From: Isoetes taiwanensis
Taxonomy: Eukaryota > Streptophyta > Lycopodiopsida > Isoetales > Isoetaceae
Length of the DNA: 64,000 nt
Direction: 5' to 3'
Assembly: GCA_021234155.1 (NCBI GenBank)
Contig: JAJEKV010000126.1
Location: forward strand, 62,001-126,000
Under the pieces are notes generated by a model. That model worked only from the letters and a program-made list of their open reading frames with translations. It was not told the DNA's origin and searched no databases. Both the position numbers and the translations under genes were made by a program. Shown here in pieces: positions 44,101 to 55,269 of this stretch (its first letter is position 1; every line of letters starts with the position of its first letter).

Positions 44101-47100
44101 TCTATTGCCTCCATACCCTAGAAACCCAAAGGCTTATTACATGCATTCCACCAGAATAATCTGCTCCAACTCTAATCTGCAAAAGAGTTCTACAAAGAAT
44201 GCAGGGGTTTCTACACTTGCACCAAACATATACTGCCACAACAATAACCTGCTCCAGAACTAATCTACGAACTGTGGTTCTCCATAAGCCCAGGGAAAAT
44301 AAAACATAGAAGATTGAAAGGGGTAGATGACATAAAAAAGAAAGGGAAGCTCAAATGGTATACTCCATCAGGATCTCCATCTGCAAAGATTTATAAAAGA
44401 AGAACACATCCCATTTGTTGTGCTTTACAACAATCTCACCTGTGCAGAACATCTCTTGAGATGGCGATGCAGAAGAACAAAGCAAAATTTTTGGGCTCCT
44501 GTAAATCGGCCTCCTTTCGCGAATCAGCCTATTTCCAGCTAATCCTTCTAGCAAATCGGGGTCCTTCCAACAAATTTGCTTCATTCGCTTTAGCCCTTTT
44601 CTCTGATCGACCTTTTTGCTTCACCAAATTAGCCTGTCCTTTTTCTCCGATTTCCGGGTGTATACAAAATGGACTTTAAACCTAATCCTAGAAACTAAAA
44701 AAGAAATAAATCGTAAAGATTCCCTAGAGCCTTATTTTCATATGTATTTTTCTACAATACACACTATAAACCACTGAAACCCTATGTAATAAACATACGG
44801 TTTCATCAACTAGCAAACCTTAGTCTTAAAGATTGTATAAATGCAAACACAAATTATGACCAGGACCATTGAGGGCAACCTTTCGTGCTATAGCACCTTG
44901 TTTAGTCATCATGGCACACAAACATATGAGGCAAAACTTGCCATGCATGTTAGAATGTGATCCATTGCATGAATATGCTCGTAGAGTCGGAAAATGAGAG
45001 GCTCACATTTATGCTCTAGTTCATGGTATAAATGAAGAACCCATTGATGTTAAAGTATGAAGTTTTGGCTACAGTAATGTTTAACTATACTTTGGCTAAA
45101 GTTTCAAAAAAAATAAGCAAAGGATTAGTCAAACTTTCAAGAACCTTTGGAGTTTGTTGAAATTTTTGTAAAATTGACTTAAGACTAGTAAAATCTAGCT
45201 AAAGTAAAAAAAATATCCCAAAAAATTGTAGATATTTTGGCGAATCTTGCAAAAATTTTTAAGAGTCCAATTTGTACTTGATTAAATCCTTTTATTTTTT
45301 GAGATTTTTATCCTATAAAAAATCGCCAAAACCCTAATGGCTAAGTCAAAATTTTAAAGAATAGCCACTAATTTATACCATGCCTAGATCATAGAGTTGG
45401 CATGTCCAAGAACCCAAACAGGTCGAACACCATGTCATTTGACTAAAGTTGGTTCTATGTGCTTCTAACCTAGTCGAATGATAGGAGGTGGGGTAAAGGA
45501 AATTAGAGTAAGTGAAATTGGTGTTTTATGAAATAAGTTTTAATTGGAGTTTGAACTTTGTATTAGGGCGAAATCAGACTACAGCCCAAACTGAAAGAAA
45601 GTAAATTCTAAACCAACAGAAATTTGCCATGTGGACTTTGGACGGGCAACCCATATCACATCTAAGGTGTCAAATGCACAGTCAGCGTTTTGGCACCCAT
45701 CCATTTTTGGACAGGGGATTTTGCCTGTCCCAATTTCTGGCAGGCAACCACGTCATCTACCTCAACCATGTCATTCATCTGTTCACTGTTCATGCGGAAG
45801 AGCAGAAGAGCCCAATTTGGCGAGAGATCATGCCCTTCAGTGAAGATAATCCGGAGGACCTTTGAAAATTATTAGATTCAAGATGAATCCGACACTTTTG
45901 TCTAAAACCTACACGAAAATAGATGGAAATCGAATGGGAAAATCGGTGAAAGCTGTGAAAGGCGGTGAGTTTTCTGATTGGTTTTTGCAAATACAGCGAT
46001 GGATGAAGAAGATTCAGAAAAAAATGATTGCCTTTTGCCAAAGATCATGAAAAGAGCTGCCCAAACCATGTAACTTCCATCACAGCTTTTCTTTCTTTGA
46101 ACTGCGATTTTAGATCAAATTTAGGCAAACTGTGATGGGGCTTTTCGCATATAGATGAGCAAAAACCTATTCCGATGCAGATGGTTGCAGAAGTAGACTG
46201 ATTTTTGATGAATAACTAGTGGAGACTAGAAGGATTATCAACCCCTGGCGAAGTCAATCTCTTCCCCACACGGGTTTCTTTATGCTTGCATGGCGGATGA
46301 TGAGGATGGTTTTTTAAAGTATTGGACAATAATTAGTGTGATATGGGCAAATGGCGAAACTATTTCTTGGGCTAAACATATGCCAAACCTTGCCACAAAA
46401 TTATTTGGGTTGGGCTGTAATCTGATTTAAACCCTTAGATAATTTTTCGCCGTAAGGATTCCGGCGGGTAAAGTTTGAGGCAGGCGCCATCCATCAGGGA
46501 CTTTCTCGTAGGAATCGACCACGGGAAAATATCAAACGTAATGATACTTTTTGGGTTAATGAATATGCGACCGACATCCGCCATACTACCACCATTATAT
46601 TGGCATTACATGCATAGGCATGGCCCTCCGGAATCGTGGAGCGGGAATCCTCCTTACAATGAACTCCTTCACCTTCAAGTCCTCCACTTCGAACGGCGCT
46701 AATTCTCGAAATAAGAGTTGACCTTTGCGTTAATACCCTTATCTTTGCTTTGCTTTTGTCGAGAATCTCTCCAATTGAAAAAGTTCCAACTGGCGGGAAA
46801 CTGACAACTCTTTAATGATTTTGTTAACTGCATGATAGCCTTTTGGTCAAGGTTCTTTGGATGCCCCAGTGCATCCTCGAATCTAGGTGTATCAGCCCAA
46901 GGAAAATTTCCTTACACTAGAGCAGTAGAAATTGAATGTCGTCTGAGAGCTCCACAAACCCTAAATCATTTTTCCTTTTGTTATTTTAATAACATACAAG
47001 TTTTGTGCCTTTTGGTATACATCCAAATAATATACCATGGCTCTATTCGAACCATATAAATGCATTCAAGTGCCATAGTTTTAACATCAAGTCTTTTTTT

Positions 47101-47470
47101 AACTTTCTCTTTGCTTTTCTGTTTCATTCTTTCTGTTCTGATTTTTTTACAAATACTCGCGTGACACACTATACTAGGATTTGTCCGTTTGATCCACGGG
47201 TCCTCATAGTGGTCCGTCTTGCGACGATCCGGCGTAGACCCTAAACAACTTGGCGTCGTGGGCGGGTCTTATTTCTTTTCCGGACTATAAGATTTTGTTG
47301 TTGCTTTTACTCAAGACAAGCTTTTCAATAGCTTGGCTAGATTGGATTGCCATGAATCTTGAGGGAAGCCATCGCGACATGTACTGTTGATTGATTATGA
47401 TATTGAAGGAGGCCGCTTCTTCGCGTGCTCATTGTGCACGCCCCACCTACGTGCATGTTAGGCCTCTGAT
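44101..47470. other. Stretch without a recognised gene
   Basis: A 121-codon frame at 44314-44679 is the longest here. It has no domain I recognise and contains repeated (A)AAATCGGxC-like strings. Frames at 45629-45865 and 46475-46702 are also unrecognised. AGGGCAACC followed by ACCTTGTTT occurs near 44873 and near 40590, so a shared repeat may be present. Confidence 0.35.
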
Positions 47471-47491
47471 CCCAGCCCCCCCCCTCAAACA

Positions 47492-48860
47492 TTGCTCTCA
47501 ACCATAGTCACAACACCACACTCCCCGTGCATCGGACTCTTCACTACTTTCAAACGCCCGGAAAGAACTTATATTCATATTCCCTCAATCGGCGTCATTG
47601 CATTCAAACCATCTTCTCCGGTTTCCTTTGGTCCCAACCATGTCCAAGAATTCCAATCTTCTCAATCTTTTCAATCTCCTATTAATGTCTACAATATTGA
47701 TGATCTAAAATTGAATGAGGATGGACCACAAAGGACCTTGCCTCATGATACCCAAATTCTCTGGCCCTCCTGGGTTTATTGTTCCCACGCAAATGTCAGT
47801 TCCACGTACCTTCGGCTACCCCGAGGACACACTTAATTCTTATGCCCCACCACTTTACACCGGGTTGCGATCCGTTTGTCAATCGCTCATAACCTCAAAC
47901 TTACCTCCGGTTTAGAATGTGAAAGGAAGCCCATCCTCGATCGAAAGTGCTCGTGGGCATACATGGAAGAATTTGAAGCTCGGCTATCTTAAATGGTCAC
48001 TCTCGACCCACGGACTCAAGTTTCACATTTTCTCAACCACGCTGCCTGGAGCACCTCATCAATGGCTCATGGCCAATAAAAGTCATTGGAAACAGAACTG
48101 GCAAGAAATGAAAACAGCCTTTCTGTCCCATTATGGTACTACCGATGATGATCAACAACTTCTCAAGCAACTCAAAGACCTTCAACAATACAATCCACGG
48201 AGTTTGCCCATGATTTTGATGATCGTTTGCATATCTTGGTTAGCAAGCTCAAGGAATACCCCATGCGAGAATCAAATCTTAGTTGGTTTCTGCAAGGCCT
48301 CCCTCCTGCTATTCGACTTATGACTAAATACTTGCGACCCAAGACGCTGGACTATGCTATTGAACTGGTCAATCATTCTGTCAACGTGTCCTCCCGTGGT
48401 GTTCCTCTCACAGATCTCCCTTTCATTCCTTCTGTTATGGTTCCACAAAACACGTTTCAACCTCATCAATCTGCTCCACCACAAAGAAGTCAAGTTTGGT
48501 GCCACATTTATAAGTATCAAGGCCATCTGGCCAATGAATGCAATTCTACTAATGGTCCTCCTCACTACAAATGTTGCAATATGTGCAATCATGCAACTGA
48601 AGAATGCATGCGTCTTCATCCCATGCCTTTTCGACCAAAAAAATGGTCCTTCAAGTTCAGATGGCGCCTCAACAATATCAATAACAACAGCAATATCTAC
48701 AACCTCAGCCACTTCAACAATCACGAGGCCAAAGCTCACACACTCCTTTTGATCCTATGAAAGCTCAATGTTATCGCTGTCAGGAGTGGGGCCACACCAC
48801 CACGGCATGCCCACAACCCCTCAAGTTCAAGTACAACTTCTAGGCACTAACCAAAACGCC
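47492..48860 (+). pseudogene. Gypsy-2 gag with zinc knuckles
   Basis: Frames 47492-47836, 47715-47915, 47919-48323 and 48227-48760 join into a gag: a capsid-type region with ATLPGAPHQWLMANKSHW-like sequence and GTTDDDQQLLKQLKDLQQYN, then LHILVSKLKEYPMRESNLSW and a nucleocapsid part. One zinc knuckle is canonical (CYRCQEWGHTTTAC at about 48772-48813, CX2CX4HX4C). An earlier one has its second Cys replaced by Tyr (CHIYKYQGHLANEC). Frameshifts separate the parts. Confidence 0.82.
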
Positions 48861-49439
48861 TCAAGATATTTCACCAGGGGTAGCCAATGGAAAACAAGGC
48901 CCCCGCCCCACGTTGAAAAAAGCACCTCGCGCCTCAACAGCAACAAGATCAATAATAGATCTATCAAGCTCTAAATCCTCAGGTACAGCAGTCCAATTGG
49001 GTTGGTCTACTCTCACGCCAGCACCTTGGTACCTGCCCTTTGACGCTCACACCTCACGACATACAGCCTGCTTTTGCCATAGACACTATCCCTTATGAGG
49101 AACGTAAGATGGAATATTTTACCCCTCATCTAGACAAGCTTATGCCTCATGTTATGCCCAAAGTCCATCAAAGTATTCTCAAGCTCATGCAAGCGGCTAA
49201 AGGATGCACGCTGGCCAATGTTCACGCTACCACACGCCAATGTTATCGAAGCACCCTCCACGCCTACCACCTCCACGTGCTCAGCCATATCCCAATATGG
49301 CTGCTAAAGTTGAACTCCTTAAGGAAGTTTTAGCCTTGATGTCCCAGGCACCCGCACCATTGGACCCTGCTAATCCCTTAGCACACGTTCCCTTGGCGCT
49401 GCAAGAAGAGCTCGCCAAAATCGAAATTCCTTTCAGTCT

Positions 49440-49790
49440 CTCCACTATCTTAAAGTTATGACCTGTCCTCAGAGAACAGTAATCATGTACAAATTGATGG
49501 AGGCAGTGCTGTCAACCTTATCACGGATAAACTCAGGAAACAACTGGGCATCACTCAACTATAGCATGCTCCTTATGGCATCAAGCTCACCAATGGACAC
49601 ATCATGCGCCCTCAAGGCATCACTCCTATTCTTCACATCAACATCGGTGATCTCAAATTCCCCTTGGAATTTGGGGTTTGGAAAACTGGAGAGGATCCTG
49701 GTGATTATGAAATGCTGGTTGGACGACCTTTTCGCTGCCAGGCTAAAAGCATTCACTATTGCGCCACTGATCAACTTGTCATTACTTAAA
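49440..49790 (+). pseudogene. Gypsy-2 aspartic protease region
   Basis: Translation around 49480-49790 gives QIDGGSAVNLITDKLRKQLG, then ITPILHINIGDLKFPLEFGV and DYEMLVGRPF. The spacing fits a retropepsin (D-S/T-G...ILG/LLGRP), but the active-site triad reads D-G-G. At least two frame changes are needed. Confidence 0.7.
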
Positions 49791-50379
49791 TGCCACTATG
49801 GATCTTGAAACTGGGAAACTCATCTCTGTTGAACATGCTGAATCATCGCCCTTTGATAGTCACTCGGAGAATCTTCAAAACACTTATCATGTCCAAGCAC
49901 CGATTGTCGGCTTGCCTTTATCTGCCTATCCTGAGTATGTTGATCCTTGGGGCGATATGAGTCTAGATGAAGATCACACTATTGCATCCTTGCTTGATCC
50001 CTATCTCGTGCCTTGCAATCGTATTTAGCATGCTGAACTCCAGCAGAATGTTGACATCCCTACGGGCACGGTTGATGTCGCTGCTGTTATGATGCAATCT
50101 TTACTGGACCCAACTCAACATCCTCTATTCTTTTCCACTCAGAGTGCTGAACCCCCAGTGTTATTACAACCACCTAGTCATATTTAGGTCATTCCACATA
50201 TTCAGACTCTTAAAGTTGAAATCATTGACTTAGGAGACAACCAACCAATCAGGTTAGCTGCCAATCTTCAAGCTCATGCACTTTCGGTCTCTTCAAAAAA
50301 TTCAAGCGGATCTTTGCGTGGAGTTATAAAGATTTAAGAGGTATCAAAAAGAGTTGGGGAACTCACAATTCCTACCAAA

Positions 50380-50779
50380 CTTGATGCATGCCCCATCTAG
50401 CAATGATAGTACAAAAAGCCGTTTAAAGTCAAAATTGATAAACTTCTAGTTGCTGGACTTATTTATGAGGTCAAACATTCTGAGTGGGTGAGCCCCATTG
50501 TTATTGCCCTTGAGCATAATGGGAAAATACGCATTTGCGTGGATTACAGAAAACTCAATATGGCCACGGAACGAGATCATTTCTCGTTACCCTTCACAGA
50601 TCAAGTTCTAAAAAGAAGTAGTAGGACATGGGATGTACTTCTTCATGGATAGTTTCTCTGGCTACAATCAAATATTTTTCACACACATTCACCATGCACG
50701 GGGCACTTTTGCCTACAAAATGGTACCCTTTGGTTTGTCAAACTCACCGTGTGGGAATTTAGAACAATCCAGAGCATCA
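50380..50779 (+). pseudogene. Gypsy-2 reverse transcriptase, first half
   Basis: Reads VKIDKLLVAGLIYEVKHSEW, then NGKIRICVDYRKLNMATERD, FMDSFSGYNQIFF and YKMVPFGLSNSP, the ordered RT motifs of Ty3/Gypsy before the YxDD box, which is not reached. The following bases, in another frame, still look like RT (EFRTIQSIMD) up to the LTR border at 50780. Confidence 0.85.
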
Positions 50780-52431
50780 TGGACGTCCCTACTCAGATAC
50801 GGTGCACTCACCGTATACAAAACAAAGAGTTCATCCCCATACCAGCTCCATCGCGATACATGGCCCTCCACAATCAGCACATTCGTAATCTAGTCCCAAA
50901 GTGGGAAGAGTAAGGGGTCATTTTACCCCGCCTCCTCGGGGCCTACCTAGGAAGTGTAAACATACATGTCGATGAAACAACATAATCACATATCCACCTC
51001 GAAGGGTGGTGCATCAACATCTGCATAGACAATGATCAAAGATCATGCATAGGGTCCTACCAAGGCTCGACTTCGAAGGGATGACTGACGGCTTGGGTCT
51101 CGAGTTCATTGCGGGGCAATTCATGGCAATGGATTTGGGCGGCATAAGAACATGGCATAGGGTTGTCCACTCCATCCGCCCTCCCGTGCACACTTTGCGT
51201 AGTAGGCTGAAAAGTGTCGGGACTGGCCCTCAGAGCCACGGGATGCATAGCCAAAAGGGCTATTCCTGGGTTTCATCTTCCCGGTTTGATGGGGCAGTGT
51301 GGGATCCTCCCTCCAGAGATCTACATGCCGACTCAAGGTGACTAGAGACCCTTTGCAGATATCATTTGAACCACCGGAAAGTGTACACCACTTCACGGGT
51401 GTCGAGTCCATGCCTTACCCACTTTCGGTGTGGTAAGCCATTAGGACCTAGTCACAATGATCCCCGGTGGGCCTTACACACCCGAGGGATCGCTCAAGAG
51501 TCGGGACATGAACCTCCTTCTTGCCGGATCTTGCCCCTTCACTCACAACCTGGTGTGGTTCTTGTACACAGCCGATCTACAAAGTGCTAGAGGGCTAGTC
51601 TAGGAGCATCTACTACCAAGCTTGAGGTCTCTACCCCCTTCCTAATACAAGGAGTTCACGATATACATCATCCACATACATCACAGAAACTAAAAACTAG
51701 ATCTAATCTATGTCATAGAGTTATGTTCTTTAGTTAGAGTCTGGTATCTAGAGACCTAGAGGGCTGCTATGGGCAATTTAATAGGCTAAACCCTCTTGAT
51801 TCTATGACCTGAAATAGGGTTTAAGCTATTAAATTGCCTAAATACCCCATCCTGAGTGGCTCCTCCCGACTGAGTTAAGCCCATCCTATTTGAATGCTTT
51901 CAATCAAGGGAAACTAATGGTGCCATTCTCTATTTAGTGCAGGAGGCGGTTTTGGCTCTTGGAGCAACCAAAGCAGAGCTCTAAAACCCTAGAAACGAAA
52001 AATGGGCAAGTTAGGGTTTTCCTCCCTAAATAGACAAGGGGTTGGCTAGGGTTTCCAATTATCCCTTTAGGCATGTGGGATAATTGGGAATGGCCCACTT
52101 GCCTTTTAATGGCTAGGTGGCAAAATGTGCCCACATGGAAAGGGTGTGCACCTTAATAAATGTGCACATTGGTAAATGTGCACATTAATTGCACACTTAG
52201 GTATGGCCCACTTGGCATAAAGTGTCCCTATGGGAAAATGTGCACCCTAGATAAATGTGCACATGGGTAAATGTGCACATTAATAAATGCACACTCCTTG
52301 CAAGTTGCCCCCAAGGCTACTACGCTGGCTACTGCGTCTTCACGCTTTCGGTCGGGGTGGCGTGGTAATGGCGTGATAGGCGATGCGATTATACGCCCAC
52401 GGGGCCGTGATCTTGTCTTTGGGCGATCACA
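50780..52431 (-). repeat. 3' LTR of the 10.9-kb element
   Basis: Pairs with 60017-61660 over its full length, with substitutions and many short indels. On the minus strand it starts TGTGATCGCCC (at 52431) and ends GGGACGTCCA (at 50780). U3 carries six GTGCAC palindromes between about 52146 and 52275; a TATA-like CTATTTAG lies near 52026. Confidence 0.9.
52145..52292 (-). promoter_or_regulatory. GTGCAC palindrome cluster in U3
   Basis: AATGTGCAC(A/C) recurs, giving six GTGCAC cores in about 130 bp in this LTR. The other LTR (about 61395-61525) has five; the difference is one direct-repeat unit, as expected from slippage. They sit upstream of the TATA-like site, where U3 enhancers lie. Confidence 0.6.
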
Positions 52432-52444
52432 TTCTCCCCACCTT
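52432..52444 (-). promoter_or_regulatory. Polypurine tract of the 10.9-kb element
   Basis: On the minus strand AAGGTGGGGAGAA lies directly before the TG of the LTR at 52431, the expected place and composition for plus-strand DNA priming. A similar tract (AAGGTGGGGAGAC) lies near 52473-52485. Confidence 0.8.
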
Positions 52445-52544
52445 GAAATGATGTTGTCCGCAGCATCGTGGGTCTCCCCACCTTGGAATCTTCCTAACCT
52501 GCAATCAACCTGATGCATCCGATATACTACTATAATACTTACAC

Positions 52545-53055
52545 ATTTATTAAGATTACCTTAAGGTAATATTTTTTAAATCATTATTACGCCATTACAT
52601 TATCAAATAACTTGTCAATTAAGTAACTCTATTAAAACAAGGTACTTATTAGTCTCCTTATCACAACATTTAGTTTATCACAATTTAACACTTTCATATA
52701 CAATTATTATTTAAGGTACTCTTCATTTCCTTGCAACACATTCCAACAAAATTTGTGTTGCAAGTCTTTGCACCTTAAAATCCTGCATTAATTTTACAAT
52801 ATCTATAATTACATACTTACTATGTTAATTATTAGAATTACTCTAAGGTAATGTTTAAGACATTACTGTACTATTTCATTATCCAATTAACTTATCACTT
52901 CATAACTTAATCCACGCAAGGTAATTATTAACGTTACTTAATACAACATTTAAGTTTATCAAAGTTTATCAATTTCATACAAAATTTACACTTCTAAGGT
53001 ACTCTTCATCCCTTGCAACACATTATAACAAAATTTGTGTTGCAAGTCTTCATCT
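52545..53055. repeat. Tandem duplication of about 285 bp with conserved hairpin
   Basis: Two units, about 52545-52790 and 52840-53055, each begin with a TTAC(C/T)(T/C)TAAGGTAAT block and end with CTTGCAACACA...TGTGTTGCAAG. That end forms a perfect 11-bp stem in both units (52730-52764 and 53012-53046). Loop and flanks diverged while the stem stayed intact. A third partial start (TTACCCTAAGGTAAT) is near 53660. Confidence 0.8.
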
Positions 53056-53851
53056 TCGACCTCCTTGCCCTCAGGAGCTTCTATTGGCCCATAGTCCTAA
53101 TTCCACGTTATTACCATTTTAATTATTAATAAAATTTTGGTTATATGGTGACCACCCCACCTATCTACATGAATGCATGGCTAATCTCTCCCTACGTGGG
53201 AAGAGGATGCTTCTTCCATCGTGGCCGCGTGGAGACAAATGCTCTATAATGCCTATATGCTCATGCTCTACACCCTAGTTGCCCGTGGAGGATAGGGTCC
53301 TTCCCGTTATATGGGGCGTGAAGGACGATTCCTCCTATCAAAGCATATATGGGGCTAGAGGTGCTTTTCCTATCAATGCATTCCCTGAATGACCTCCTTT
53401 CTCTCGAGGTCGCCTACTCCTCGGGAACAGTAGACTTTCTAATCTACCTTCCACTCATCCAAGCGGAAACGGTCATGCCTACATTGACATTACCCCACGT
53501 CCTGAGATCACCGTAGTGGTCCCATCATCGAATCGCGTGCAACCCATACGGCATAGGTTGCATCGTGATTAATCTTAACTACCCATGAATCTAATCTAAA
53601 CACAAATCGACATGCACGTTTCGATTTTTTTTGCTCCTTTAATGCATGTGATTAACATAATTACCCTAAGGTAATATTTATGAATTAACATTATCATAGT
53701 ATGGGATACATTGCCAGATAGTACAATTATATTTACTCTAAGCTTTGCAATATTTAGCGACTTTTAGATGCGATTATTTAAACAATAACCATGATTTAGA
53801 CCTATTGTATCATGAACAAGGTTTTAATTATCATACACAAGAACTAGATGT

Positions 53852-53853
<2 letters not shown>

Positions 53854-53881
<28 letters not shown>
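53854..53881 (+). repeat. T28 homopolymer
   Basis: Twenty-eight T in a row; on the transcribed minus strand a poly-A. No LINE sequence lies beside it. Confidence 0.95.
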
Positions 53882-53885
<4 letters not shown>

Positions 53886-55269
53886 CTCTTCCTTGGGTCC
53901 TCATTACCCTTGGAAGTATATCCCTAAGATGCACTTAAGTATATCAAATTCTATTTTCTATTTATATTTATAAAGGACCCCCGAGGTCATATAGCTATCC
54001 TTGGAAGGAATTGCATCCTTGCGAAGGATTAATTAACATGCTACCTCACATTATCGTTGTTATTTAACTTATTTCCCTATGATACATATCATTACAACAA
54101 TTTCTATCCGGTTATTAGGATCTATATTTAACTTATCTATAAGACACATTAAAGCTTATAATGTATGCACACACCTTACCTAAGGCTAGAAGCATCCACC
54201 CATTGAGCCGGGGGGTAATTTGGAGATGACTTGTGGCTTTGCATTGCTCCCATACTTTTGCTCCACTTCATTGGTGTAGTTAGCTACTACGTCGGTCTCA
54301 AAGCGTTGAAGGCCTCCCGGCGAAAGGGTATCTATCTATCTTGCGGCTCTGTTATTCTTCGGCCATTCTGGAGTGAACTCTATTCTACTTCGGTCAATTC
54401 GATGCAAATACGTTCAATCATAAGATTGAGCCCTCCCACTTTCTTCAAAAGAAAATGGTCTGCGCCCCTTCAATGACGTTGTACACAACGTCATATCTAT
54501 TCTCTCCCCTTAAGAGGTTATACACTTCTTACTTAGCGCATTACTTTACTAGCCTTAGCTAACATATATAACCATCTAAGATGGATGCACATATTATGTT
54601 ATCATTTATTTCAATATAGTTATGGGTTACCTACTTAGCTAGATGATTCTAAACCGCAAGGTTTTGTCATCATGACAATTCCTTTTGTCTCAAAAGACTA
54701 TTTGATTACTATAATTCTTATTTTAGATGTACCTTTTATGTATTATTCTTTTATGTTCTAGAGATTCCCCCTTTCTTAGTTATTTAAACTCTTGGAATAT
54801 TCCTACCAATCAATTGATGCCATCAAAACAAGTTGGCGGGACTTGTTAGATTACTTCTTTTCTTTCCGGTTGGATTATTCTTTGAGGTATTAGATTTATA
54901 CATGGTCAACAATTATCCTAGCAATGAATCCTTCTTAGCGAGGAGATCAATCTCACCAAGTGGTTTCAATATGTTGGATGTCTGTTAACAATCGTGTATA
55001 ATTTTAGTTACTCCTATGCATTTCCTTCCCAATCCTTGGCGCTTAGCCCAATCTTGGGGCAATCCTTTCAACGAATATCCGGAAATGCCTTCTAATCCCA
55101 ATATGGATGTTACCGTCCATACATTTAACCTACTAGGCCCCATGGCCTTAGATGCTTGAGCTTGCTAGAAGCTCATCCACTGTTGCCTGCTTGAAGTAGC
55201 AAGGAACGTTCTTCCCAGCCGGTCGATGCTTCCTGTCTCCTTGGCGGTGGATCCCCTTTGATGTAGAGG

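Larger units (their letters stand above)
47471..50779 (+). mobile_element. Gypsy-2: Ty3/Gypsy gag-protease-RT fragment
   Basis: A plus-strand Ty3/Gypsy element without visible own LTRs. It contains gag, zinc knuckles, an aspartic-protease-like region and the first half of RT in canonical order. The RT stops at 50779, where the end of the 10.9-kb LTR element begins. The rest of RT, RNase H and integrase do not resume after 61660. Confidence 0.85.

Noticed and set aside
44314-44679. 121-codon plus-strand frame as a possible novel gene
   Set aside because: No signal, domain or codon pattern sets it apart, and it contains short repeated strings. A frame of this length is expected in 64 kb of relatively stop-poor patches. 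Left as unassigned sequence.
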